A stretch of DNA of 64,000 nucleotides, from assembly GCA_050015055.1 (NCBI GenBank), contig JBEKCD010000012.1, positions 1 through 64,000 on the forward strand. Direction: 5' to 3'. Under the pieces are notes generated by a model, which saw only the letters and a list, made by a program, of their open reading frames with translations, was not told the origin of the DNA and ran no database searches. This DNA comes from JBEKCD01 sp050015055. Its GTDB lineage: Archaea > Thermoproteota > Bathyarchaeia > Bathyarchaeales > Bathycorpusculaceae. Made by a program: the position numbers and the translations under genes. Positions 42,961 to 50,393 of the stretch are shown piece by piece (position 1 is the stretch's first letter; every line of letters begins with the position of its first letter).

Positions 42961-43731
42961 ATGAAGTACGAAGAGACTTGGCGACTGCTCGACGCGGAAT
43001 ATCCAAACCCATACATGAACTTGGCCCTGGAAGAAGCCATTCCATCCAATGTGGGAAAGGGCGCGTCTCCGAACACTATACGTTTCTGGAGAAACCCGAA
43101 TGCCGTCGTCATAGGCAACTTCCAGTCTGCAGATACGGAAGTCAACCTAGACCTTTGCAAAAAGCATCAAGTTGCCGTTGTGAGAAGGTTCACTGGAGGA
43201 GGAGCCGTTTATCATGACTCTGGAAATCTCAATTGTGCAATCTCAGTACGGAGATTTCATCCTCTGATCAGGACAGACCTTGGAGAGACCTTCGCCAGGC
43301 TATCGCAGGGGGTGATCGAAGGTCTCAGATTACTCGGTGCGCCTGCAAGGTTTGAGTTCCCAAACAGTATTCAAGTAAATGGGCGGAAGATTGCCGGAGA
43401 GGCTGGGGCCGTGAAATCAGGGTTCGTATTTCACCATTGCTCAATCTTGGTCAGTTCAGACTTGAAAACGCTCTTGGAGATCTTGAATTCTGGCGAGAAC
43501 TCAGCTGAAAGACCCTGCGTGCGCAGCGCTAGGAAAGAAGTTTCAACTCTTTCGATCGAACTCGGCAGAGAGCTAACCATTGCGGAGGTGAAGGATTCGC
43601 TGAGAAGAGGTTTTGAAAAGGACTTTAGGATTAGGCTTGAAGAGGGGGAGATGACTGAAGAAGAGAGAGCACTTGCCGAGAAGCTGCACAACGAAAAATA
43701 TTCAACAGAAACATGGAACTTCAAGCAATAG
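42961..43731 (+). CDS. lplA: Lipoate-protein ligase A, catalytic domain (256 aa)
   Basis: It attaches lipoate or octanoate to the E2 lipoyl domain. Motifs: NLALEEAIPSN, VVIGNFQSADTEVN, the lipoate-binding RRFTGGGAVYHDSGNLN, and INGRKIAGEA-like text reading VNGRKIAGEAGAVKSGFVFH. It ends in the common EKLHNEKYSTETWNF. A separate C-terminal accessory domain (LplB), required in some archaea, is not seen nearby. Its position right after E2 makes the substrate clear. Confidence 0.92.
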   Translation: MKYEETWRLLDAEYPNPYMNLALEEAIPSNVGKGASPNTIRFWRNPNAVVIGNFQSADTEVNLDLCKKHQVAVVRRFTGGGAVYHDSGNLNCAISVRRFHPLIRTDLGETFARLSQGVIEGLRLLGAPARFEFPNSIQVNGRKIAGEAGAVKSGFVFHHCSILVSSDLKTLLEILNSGENSAERPCVRSARKEVSTLSIELGRELTIAEVKDSLRRGFEKDFRIRLEEGEMTEEERALAEKLHNEKYSTETWNFKQ

Positions 43732-43930
43732 GCCTGATTCCTGTTCGGAGTTCTGTAGAGTCTTCAGTAAAAGCGAGCCTATGCGCATACCTGCACGTCA
43801 CGCCTTCACAGGGTGAGCTAGAATACGGGTCAAAGTCTTAACAGAGACACTGTTCAGGGCACTGTTACTTCCTCGGTTTCTGTTTTCTTGCGATGCCATT
43901 TGGAAAATTTCGGTTGCTAGAGGTTTTTGA

Positions 43931-44200
43931 TTGACTAAACTTACCGAGAAGATACGACAGACTTTGCTCCGTTACGGAGAATATAATCTGGGGGGTTTAG
44001 CAATATTATTCGTGGCTTCTGGAGGTTACATGGGGGTTCTGTTTGCGGGAGTTGAAGATTTCATTCCATCTTTAGGAAACAACGGGTTTGTCGTACATCT
44101 GATCGAATATGTCGATTTCTCTTTGCTTGGCTTTGGCCTGTTGTTCCTGTGCCTTTCTTTCTTTGTCTATCTCTCTGAAACGAACAAAGCAGACGATTGA
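43931..44200 (+). CDS. Small two-helix membrane protein (89 aa), uncertain
   Basis: From TTG 43931 (AGAGG upstream), the frame encodes two hydrophobic segments (GGLAILFVASGGYMGVLFAG and LLGFGLLFLCLSFFVYL) with a short N-terminal basic part. The composition is protein-like. Its last 129 bases overlap, tail to tail, the convincing membrane gene on the other strand (44072-44983), which weakens the call. I do not recognise it. Confidence 0.4.
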   Translation: MTKLTEKIRQTLLRYGEYNLGGLAILFVASGGYMGVLFAGVEDFIPSLGNNGFVVHLIEYVDFSLLGFGLLFLCLSFFVYLSETNKADD

Positions 44201-44983
44201 AATATCAAGGCTTGCGAAACCTAAAATCCACCATGAAAGACCTTCGTTTCTGGCGTTATTGATAGTTTGAGACTGTTCAAATTGTTGTTGCTGAATCACT
44301 TGGTTAGCTTCAATCTGAGAAATTACTGATATAGGAAAGGTCAATGTAACGTTGAAATCGTTGTAGGTCAGATTTGACTGTTGCCATATCGGATCAGTTT
44401 GGTTTTGCTCGAAAATATACGGTGTAACCAAAAGCTTAAGCAAGCCTGAATCTTCCAGAGTAATATTGTCAGAACCTACGAAGTTTTCATAATCAGTGTT
44501 ATTTCCGCTTTCCACAATTGGCGAATTAAGATCGGTTGGGTTACATTGGAAATTGCTGAACTCAGCAGGGGAGACTGGTTGGTAAAAAGGAGGAGATACT
44601 TGAATTGCGTCAGCAGGTGCTACAGCGAAAGCGCCAATGAAAATATACTTGTTTTCAATAGCCATCCGTATCCCTGTGTTTTGCAGACTGAATCTTACGT
44701 TTATTGCGACTGCGGAGTTCTGTTGGATACCATTGCTTGTCAAATTGGTTAAATTGCATTGCAGATTGACTGGCACTTGGAACATTGGGTTTGGCAGGGG
44801 TATTACGAACTCTTGTATCGCTGACAAGTTAGTTGGAATGATTGACGAGAATACTTGGCCAGACGGTGTTTCTGAGGGATTTTGAAATCGGTAATAGGCA
44901 CCAATTCCAAAGAAAGTGAAACTCAGCAAGAGCAAAACTAGGAAGAAATCAAACCATAGGTTATGCGGTTTTTTCTCTTTCAT
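44072..44983 (-). CDS. Membrane protein with ectodomain (303 aa), unrecognised
   Basis: Topology: a cytoplasmic start (MKEKKPHNLW), membrane helix at about 9-29 (FDFFLVLLLLSFTFFGIGAY), an outside domain with many N-linked sequons (NLS, NLT, NNT, NIT, NQT, NVT), a second helix near 246-268 (WWILGFASLDISIVCFV), and a charged cytoplasmic tail. It has Gln-rich stretches before the second helix. No domain family is recognised. It lies at the left of an accessory island and resembles, in layout, the larger surface protein at 5700-7409. Confidence 0.65.
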   Translation of the reverse strand: MKEKKPHNLWFDFFLVLLLLSFTFFGIGAYYRFQNPSETPSGQVFSSIIPTNLSAIQEFVIPLPNPMFQVPVNLQCNLTNLTSNGIQQNSAVAINVRFSLQNTGIRMAIENKYIFIGAFAVAPADAIQVSPPFYQPVSPAEFSNFQCNPTDLNSPIVESGNNTDYENFVGSDNITLEDSGLLKLLVTPYIFEQNQTDPIWQQSNLTYNDFNVTLTFPISVISQIEANQVIQQQQFEQSQTINNARNEGLSWWILGFASLDISIVCFVRFREIDKERKAQEQQAKAKQREIDIFDQMYDKPVVS

Positions 44984-45097
44984 GTAATTTGGTAACAGAA
45001 GAAGTGCTGTTAAGTTTTGGGGTAGAAGGATACTGTAAACTTATTTGTCATGGGGCTATCTTCATCTAGCTTTCCAAACGCTGGAATAGAATTTGTT

Positions 45098-45718
45098 TTA
45101 GATTAAAGAATATTTGTAGGCTTGTTGAAGTGTATAGACTATTGACACCAGTCCTAATCTGATGTCTTCTCCGCTTAGCTGAAACGCGCATGGATGAGAA
45201 ACTGTGTTTCTAAACCACTTCAACGAAGACAACTGATGTAAAAGAGCCTCCTCTGGGCTTTCTTCATTTCCTTTTGAATCACTCAATAATTTCCCCAGCT
45301 TGTTTTCCCAACGAATAGGAGCCTTCTCATCAGTTATGCCATACTTCTTAGTGAACATCCCATTAGTCAACCATTCAGCAACCAATCCAATATTGCGATA
45401 ACTTGAAGGAAAATCTCCTGATTCATAGTTATTAATGGCAGAGTTCAATTCGGCAGAAATTCTTTCTGGCAGTTTCGCTTGCAATTCCGAGCATGAGCGT
45501 TTCAGGTAAAACGTCAAGTGAGTCACATAGCTTTTTTCGGAGCCTTCTACCAAAGAAGTTGAAAATCCACCTCTGCAAAATTCACAGACAATTATCTCAG
45601 TTGACTTGCCTTCGTAAAACACCTCATAAAACTTGTCAGTCTGAACAAGTTTCTTTCTTCCACAATAGCTACAAGGTTTTTCGGTTCTGACTTCTATGAA
45701 ACTGACTGGGATAGACAA
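45098..45718 (-). CDS. Zinc-ribbon + HEPN/DUF4145-like protein (206 aa)
   Basis: TTG 45718 follows GGAGGG, a strong SD. The N-terminus carries two Cys pairs, CSYCGRKK and CEFC, of a treble-clef or ribbon type. The helical C-terminal two-thirds end with LKWFRNTVSHPCAFQLSG, in which RNTVSH fits the R-x4-6-H signature of HEPN-type RNases and of DUF4145-like proteins. From family knowledge such proteins occur in toxin-antitoxin and defence settings. The gene is divergent from small accessory genes, inside a mobile-looking island. RNase activity is inference. Confidence 0.6.
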   Translation of the reverse strand: MSIPVSFIEVRTEKPCSYCGRKKLVQTDKFYEVFYEGKSTEIIVCEFCRGGFSTSLVEGSEKSYVTHLTFYLKRSCSELQAKLPERISAELNSAINNYESGDFPSSYRNIGLVAEWLTNGMFTKKYGITDEKAPIRWENKLGKLLSDSKGNEESPEEALLHQLSSLKWFRNTVSHPCAFQLSGEDIRLGLVSIVYTLQQAYKYSLI

Positions 45719-45790
45719 TTTTATCCCTCCTTAGAGATACTGTTGAATTTGTCATGTCTTCTTTTTGACCTTTTTCTTTTGTGAGTCTGA

Positions 45791-46000
45791 TTGAGTTATC
45801 AAAGGCGTTCTTCTTCTAAGCCTTGGCTTGTTGTGAGACAGAAAGGAAACGGTCTGGTTCACACTGTTCCTAGTGAGCGTTACCGTACAAAGAAGCGTGC
45901 TGAGAAAGAGGCTAGAATGTTTAATCGTGCTTGCAAAGGCACTAATTTACATTTTGGAGTCAGAAAAGAAGGATGGCGACGAAAGAATTGGTCATCCTAG
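45791..46000 (+). CDS. Small basic protein (69 aa), unrecognised
   Basis: Starts at TTG 45791 (MSYQRRSSSKPWLVVRQKGN). The sequence is rich in Arg and Lys and contains SERYRTKKRAEKEARMF, likely an alpha helix, with a possible beta-hairpin before it (WLVVRQKGNGLVHTV). A nucleic-acid-binding role is plausible. It overlaps the next small membrane gene by 28 nt. Such dense overlapping mini-genes are usual in archaeal plasmids and viruses. No family is recognised. Confidence 0.5.
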   Translation: MSYQRRSSSKPWLVVRQKGNGLVHTVPSERYRTKKRAEKEARMFNRACKGTNLHFGVRKEGWRRKNWSS

Positions 46001-46098
46001 CCATTATCGGCGGTGCGTTGTTCATCAGTGCAGTTGCCCTTACATATTATATAGTTATTCTCAGAATAAGACATGACCGTGAGCGAAGCAAGCATTAA
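45973..46098 (+). CDS. Small single-pass membrane protein (41 aa)
   Basis: ATG 45973 opens a frame with one clear membrane helix (LVILAIIGGALFISAVALTY, about residues 6-25) and a basic C-terminal tail (RIRHDRERSKH). It overlaps the gene before by 28 nt and the gene after by 26 nt, in different frames. The SD is imperfect (GGAG 13 nt away). Chance hydrophobic frames exist, so confidence is moderate. Confidence 0.45.
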   Translation: MATKELVILAIIGGALFISAVALTYYIVILRIRHDRERSKH

Positions 46099-46495
46099 TG
46101 TTGTCCAAACCGCCATAGTCTTATTGTCTGCCGCCATAAGTTGGGTGATAGTTGACATAGTTGCCAACTTGCTTTTGAAAAAACATGAAAAAGGAACGAA
46201 AATAAGGTTCATTGGCGCACGATGGTTAAAGAGAAAAGAAGCGATTGAAGTTGCAATCGTTCAATTTGCCATAGCCTTCTTTTTGTCACTGTTTATCACA
46301 GATTTTTTCGCAAGTTTGTATTCGCAAGCGTTTGAGTACCTTGTGCCAATAGCTCTAACAACAATAGGTATTTTGTATTTGTATATTCTAGCGGGTTTAC
46401 CTTACAAAATCAAAGGCAAACATGCTTTGCCTAGTGTTATTCTGATTCTGATAGCTTTGTTTCTTTTCTATGTGATATGGTATTTTACTCAATAG
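46073..46495 (+). CDS. Polytopic membrane protein (140 aa), unrecognised
   Basis: ATG 46073 begins a protein with four predicted membrane helices: VVQTAIVLLSAAISWVIVDI, a segment near 62-82 (AIVQFAIAFFLSLFITDFF), one near 90-110 (VPIALTTIGILYLYILAGL), and a C-terminal helix (SVILILIALFLFYVIWYF). A basic loop (KKHEKGTKIRFIGARWLKRK) lies between helices 1 and 2. No family is recognised. It ends 2 bp before the transposase gene on the opposite strand. Confidence 0.6.
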   Translation: MTVSEASINVVQTAIVLLSAAISWVIVDIVANLLLKKHEKGTKIRFIGARWLKRKEAIEVAIVQFAIAFFLSLFITDFFASLYSQAFEYLVPIALTTIGILYLYILAGLPYKIKGKHALPSVILILIALFLFYVIWYFTQ

Positions 46496-46497
46496 CT

Positions 46498-47625
46498 CTA
46501 TGGTTTTTCTTTGCGACTTGCATTTTGAATCAATGTTATCCATTTGTTTTTTCCTTCTACCTTTATTCCGCAAGCCTCAGAGGGCGTTTTTCCGTCTAGC
46601 CCTTCGTGAGCGCGGATGTAATTGTGGAATATCTGATAACCTGTCAAAATGGGTGTGTCTTTCGTCTTTAAGCCTCTCATGGTTTTTTCGCGGTCACGGA
46701 TTTCTCCGTTGAATCTTTCCATCTTGTTATTGTTCATGTCTCCTGAAAGTTTGATAGCATTAATGTGTTCTGTCCTTGTTTCTTTCTTTAGAGTCCAGAA
46801 CTCTTTTTTGTAAGCATCGTGGTAAGCTGGCAGTCCGTCAGTGATTAGCGTCATAGGTTTCTTTCCAGTTGCCTTCACGCCTAGCTGAAACAGCATTCTA
46901 GCATCATGTTTGTATTTTGTTTCTGCAACTTCCTGAGCTATCCAGAACCTTGTTTCATCGTCCATCAAGGCAAACAGATATTTCATGTCGCCTTTGATTT
47001 TGACGTAAAGTTCGTCTGCTCTCCATGTATCGCTTACGTTTGGCGTGAATTGTTCAACGTAATTCTTCATCAGCTTCAAATATTTCGTTATCCAATTGTA
47101 AATCGTCTTGTGGGAAACTTCAACGCCTAACAGTTTAAGCGATTTCATAGTGTTTCTCAATGATTCTCCGCTGAAATAGAGTTGCATTGCGCTAGTGATT
47201 GCTTGTGGACTGTGTTTCATTCTTTCGAAACCTATGTTTATGCTATAGCTTTTTCCGCAGTCTAGGCACATGAATCGTTGGATGTCTCCTGCTTTGTTGT
47301 GTCTTAATCCAGATTTTTTGATGTGTTTTGAGTGGCAGAATATGCAGTTGTGGATTTCGATTTCTTGCATGACTATGTTCTTTTTGACTTGAGCGTTCAT
47401 TTTTTGGCTGAACTCAACGGCGAAGATGTGTTTGCATTTGGCATGTCGGTATTTGTTGTCTGGGCATTCGCATATCCATTCTTGGTCAACCATTGATACG
47501 GCGTATTCGCCGTTTCCATTTTGAGATTGAACTGTGTGAAAGTTTTCTTCTATTCGGTGAACGCTGTTAGTGTGTTGTGCGATTGTTTGACCGCGTTCTT
47601 CTTTTGTTGTTGGTTGGATTGCCAT
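46498..47625 (-). mobile_element. DDE transposase with N-terminal SWIM zinc finger (375 aa)
   Basis: I start at ATG 47625 (GAGGC upstream), giving MAIQPTTKEERG. The N-terminal part has a SWIM-type finger (WICECPDNKYRHAKCKHIF). A second zinc ribbon follows (CIFCHSKH, then CLDCGKSYS) and a helix-turn-helix region. The catalytic core shows DTWRADELYVKIKGD, LMTLITDGLPAYHDAY-like text (TLITDGLPAYHDAY) and NNKMERFNGEIRDREKTMRG, giving the D-D-E triad of IS6-like enzymes. The coding region is intact. I could not find convincing terminal inverted repeats, so element borders are not given. Confidence 0.85.
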
Positions 47626-47686
47626 GCTTATGCCTCTGCATATACCTGATACTATGCCCACTTATAAACATTTAGGCATCTGGATA

Positions 47687-47702
47687 GGTATATTAATATA
47701 CC
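47687..47702. promoter_or_regulatory. 16-bp palindrome, candidate operator
   Basis: GGTATATTAATATACC is a perfect palindrome located between the divergent transposase and AbrB-like genes, 40 bp before the latter's start. It includes TATA-like sequence, so a repressor binding here could block transcription in both directions. Confidence 0.5.
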
Positions 47703-47741
47703 CCTTTGCCTTAGTTAATACCTATAGCGAGGCACATAACA

Positions 47742-47924
47742 ATGGGTGAAATAACCTTCCTGAATAAAGCATCACCAAAAACTGAGTCTCTCAGGACGAC
47801 TGTTCCAGCAAGCATAATCAAACAATTTGGGTTGACCGAATATGATAAGCTGGACTGGATTTTAAAGGCTGAAGGTGGAGAGCTGATAATTCAAGTTAAG
47901 CCATTAAAAGGCGAAGTGAGGTGA
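47742..47924 (+). CDS. AbrB/MazE-like DNA-binding protein (60 aa)
   Basis: A swapped-hairpin AbrB/SpoVT fold, recognised from SPKTESLRTTVPASIIKQFG and LTEYDKLDWILKAEGGELII; this pattern is common in archaeal transcription regulators and antitoxins. It would bind DNA as a dimer, perhaps at the palindrome 40 bp upstream. The stop overlaps the start region of the zinc-ribbon gene that follows, indicating an operon. Confidence 0.85.
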   Translation: MGEITFLNKASPKTESLRTTVPASIIKQFGLTEYDKLDWILKAEGGELIIQVKPLKGEVR

Positions 47925-47929
47925 GAGAA

Positions 47930-48253
47930 TTGGCGAAATGCGCTAAATGTGGCGCGGAATTGACACCGCAAGATACCTTGTGCCCTAAATGTGGAAGTGG
48001 AGACCGAACCATTGTTCTCCAAGATGGCTGTGTAGGGCGGGATAGTTTGAAAGGAAAAGTTAAGAATGAAAAGGGAAAAACAAGGCGAAAATTTGTTTCC
48101 AGAAATAAGCTTAGTAAAGAGGGCAAGGAAGCAAGAGAGGAACTTGATATTGATATAGAGGGAAACAGGAAACGTCATCATGTTGAAGAAAAAGATGAAA
48201 ATGGCAAGTGGAAGACAGTTCATAAGGAAGACGAACCGCTAAAGAAGAAATGA
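47930..48253 (+). CDS. Zinc-ribbon protein with charged tail (107 aa)
   Basis: I start at TTG 47930, with GAGGTGA upstream inside the end of the AbrB-like gene. A zinc ribbon is formed by CAKCGAEL and CPKCGSGD. The rest is very polar and basic: SLKGKVKNEKGKTRRKF, then a repeated acidic-basic pattern to VHKEDEPLKKK. It is likely cytoplasmic and partly disordered. Partner and function unknown; co-transcribed with an AbrB-like regulator on an accessory island. Confidence 0.7.
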   Translation: MAKCAKCGAELTPQDTLCPKCGSGDRTIVLQDGCVGRDSLKGKVKNEKGKTRRKFVSRNKLSKEGKEAREELDIDIEGNRKRHHVEEKDENGKWKTVHKEDEPLKKK

Positions 48254-48268
48254 TTTAGGAGAAGTCAG

Positions 48269-48421
48269 ATGATTTGCCATCCGATGAATTTTCACAACAA
48301 AACTTATCCTGATAAGAACTTCACAGAACCCTTTGGGCAACCGAATTTACCCATGAACCTTCAAAACAGCAAAACAACCGAGAACTTCACAGAACCCTGT
48401 TCAGCAAATTCTATAAGCTAG
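48269..48421 (+). CDS. Candidate small protein with internal NFTEP repeat (50 aa)
   Basis: ATG 48269 lies 7 nt after AGGAG and 15 nt after the zinc-ribbon stop. The 50-residue product begins MICHPMNFHNKTYPDKNFTE and contains two copies of NFTEP, encoded by an 18-nt direct repeat. It has no membrane helix and low similarity to anything I know. The good SD and operon position support it; small size and odd composition argue caution. Confidence 0.4.
   Translation: MICHPMNFHNKTYPDKNFTEPFGQPNLPMNLQNSKTTENFTEPCSANSIS
48315..48332 (+). repeat. 18-bp direct repeat, copy 1
   Basis: AGAACTTCACAGAACCCT occurs here and again, identically, at 48381-48398, with starts 66 bp apart (22 codons). Because the spacing is a multiple of three, both copies are read in the same frame of the small ORF 48269-48421. 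Confidence 0.85.
48381..48398 (+). repeat. 18-bp direct repeat, copy 2
   Basis: Identical to 48315-48332. It might alternatively be the scar or edge of the accessory island, as the conserved-type chromosomal gene begins about 80 bp later. Confidence 0.85.
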
Positions 48422-48476
48422 AAAGCATTTTGTCTAGCCTCTGACTTGAATATTCGATTTATTACAGGTGAATAGA

Positions 48477-49469
48477 GTGAGAAAACTTAGCGGTGAAGAG
48501 ACGCAGAGAGCTCTGAATATTCATCAAGATGCTGTCATATTTGATTCTTTGAACGCATCAATCATGTCAGATGAGTATTTTAAGAAAATTCAAAAGGGAG
48601 GAGTCACGGCCACAAACTACACCATCGCTATGATGCACAACATGTCTGAGACTGTCAAGAGGATTCTGGACATGCAAGATATGGTAGCTGGAGAGAATGA
48701 AACTGTGGTTCTTGCGACTACAGTAGAAGATATTGTCAGGGCAAAACGGGAGGGAAAGACTGCTATTATTTTGGGCTTTCAGAACATCCAACCGCTTGAG
48801 AATGATCTGAGGTTGTTGAAGCTCTACCATTACTTGGGAGTTAGAATAATCCAGTTGAGCTACCATTTCAGGAATGCTGCGGCTGATGGCGGCGGAGAGC
48901 GAACAGATTCCGGCCTTAGTCTTTTCGGGATATCACTTGTCAAGGAAATGAACCGCTTGGGAATGCTTGTGGACTTGGCTCATGTTGGAAAAAAGAGTGT
49001 CTTGGAGGCTGCGGAAGCCTCAGAAGATCCCGTGATAGCTTCGCACTCGAACCCTAGGGCACTCGTGGACGAATATCAGAACAAGACAGACGAAGAAATG
49101 AGAGCGATAGCTGAAAAAGGAGGCGTCATCGGCGTGACTGCATTCCCGCGGCTTATCAGCAAGGATCCTGACAAATGCACCGTTGACGACTTACTCGATA
49201 GCATCGACTACATAGTTAAGCTTGTGGGTGCTAGCCACGTCGGGATAGGGTTGGACTTTGCGGAGGGGTGGGCAGAGTATCCACCGACGAGAATGACCCT
49301 CATGAAGATAGACAAGAGAATCTACAATTGGCCAAGAGGAATTGAGACCATAACCGATTTTCCAAACATCACCAAAGGCCTGGTCGGGAGAGGTTACTCA
49401 GACATGGAAATAAGGAATATTCTGGGCGGGAACTTCATTAGAGTTTTCAAGAAAGTATTTGGCAAGTAA
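48477..49469 (+). CDS. Membrane dipeptidase homologue, peptidase M19 (330 aa)
   Basis: I start at GTG 48477, since AGGTGA lies just upstream. The fold is a TIM-barrel metallohydrolase: GMLVDLAHVGKKSVLEA, VIASHSNPRALVDEY and HVGIGLDFAEGW are the standard M19 His/Asp landmarks. The N-terminal metal pair that normally reads DGHND appears as FDSLNAS, as in a known M19 subgroup, and GFQNIQPLENDL replaces the common GIEG. The enzyme may cleave dipeptides or small amides. It precedes, convergently, the ABC permease genes, so the imported compound could be its substrate. Confidence 0.82.
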   Translation: MRKLSGEETQRALNIHQDAVIFDSLNASIMSDEYFKKIQKGGVTATNYTIAMMHNMSETVKRILDMQDMVAGENETVVLATTVEDIVRAKREGKTAIILGFQNIQPLENDLRLLKLYHYLGVRIIQLSYHFRNAAADGGGERTDSGLSLFGISLVKEMNRLGMLVDLAHVGKKSVLEAAEASEDPVIASHSNPRALVDEYQNKTDEEMRAIAEKGGVIGVTAFPRLISKDPDKCTVDDLLDSIDYIVKLVGASHVGIGLDFAEGWAEYPPTRMTLMKIDKRIYNWPRGIETITDFPNITKGLVGRGYSDMEIRNILGGNFIRVFKKVFGK

Positions 49470-49531
49470 ACCTTAAATCATGACGCAGCACGAAGTCGTC
49501 GTGTTTCCAAGTTCCCCTTTTCCGAACGGGG

Positions 49532-50386
49532 CTATGTTTTTACGCCTATTCCTGCGGCTACTCCTTTCTTGATTCTTTCGGAAAAAACGATGTAGAGTAT
49601 CAGCAAGGGTATAGTCGAAATCAGTATTCCTGCAAACAGGGGACCATATTGGGGCAACCTGCCCTGAAAATCGAAAAGAGCCAGCTGTAAGGTGTTGAAA
49701 TTAGGTGAAGTGATGAAGACTAGTGGGTACAAGAAATCGTTCCACACGAATATCGCTTCCAGAATCATGGCTATTAGGACTGTTGGCATCGCAAGTGGCA
49801 GTGTCACTCTCAAATATGTCTGGAATGTCGATAGGCCGTCCACTTTAGCCGCGTCTTCCAATGATGAAGGGATGGTTAAGAACCCCAGTCTAGATATGAA
49901 AACTGAGTATGGAAGACCTGAGGCAACGTAAACCAGTACTAGGCCAAATAATGAGTTCATCAAGCCAAAATTCTGGAGCAGAACTGCGAGGGGCACGATT
50001 GAGACCTGAGGGGCAATGTACATGCCAGCAAGCAAGAAATACAGTATTGGCCCTTTGAGTCGATGTTCTGCTCTGCCTAACGCATATGCTGCCATCGGAG
50101 AAATCAAAAATAGTACAAGTATAGTAAGCCCAGTGACTATCATGGAGTTTATGAAGGCGGTTCCCATATTGCCTGTTGTCCAAGCCTTGGCGTAGTTTTG
50201 CCACTGAGGACTGATTGGGGGGCCCCATATGTTGGTAAAGATTTCTGAATTAGTCTTGAGAGAAGTTAGAGCAGTCCATATCAGAGGATATATCGCTAAA
50301 ATCGACCAGAGTATCAAGACAGCGAAGCCGACAACGAGGGTAAACCGTTTTCTGAGCGAATTTCCCCAGCCATATTCTGAACTCAT
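49532..50386 (-). CDS. ABC transporter permease, MalG type (284 aa)
   Basis: I start at ATG 50386 because an upstream extension would overlap the partner permease. Six membrane helices are visible, beginning FTLVVGFAVLILWSILAIYP. The coupling loop EAA motif reads LEDAAKVDGLSTFQTYLRVTLP. This family forms the channel of carbohydrate-uptake type 1 transporters with the MalF-like protein 7 nt upstream. The binding protein is at 51444-52748 and the ATPase probably at 58179-59273. Confidence 0.92.
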   Translation of the reverse strand: MSSEYGWGNSLRKRFTLVVGFAVLILWSILAIYPLIWTALTSLKTNSEIFTNIWGPPISPQWQNYAKAWTTGNMGTAFINSMIVTGLTILVLFLISPMAAYALGRAEHRLKGPILYFLLAGMYIAPQVSIVPLAVLLQNFGLMNSLFGLVLVYVASGLPYSVFISRLGFLTIPSSLEDAAKVDGLSTFQTYLRVTLPLAMPTVLIAMILEAIFVWNDFLYPLVFITSPNFNTLQLALFDFQGRLPQYGPLFAGILISTIPLLILYIVFSERIKKGVAAGIGVKT

Positions 50387-50393
50387 GGCTAAA

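Noticed and set aside
46490..47702. Terminal inverted repeats of the transposase element
   Set aside because: Only a weak GGTAT-TTTA likeness between the flanks; not enough to set borders.
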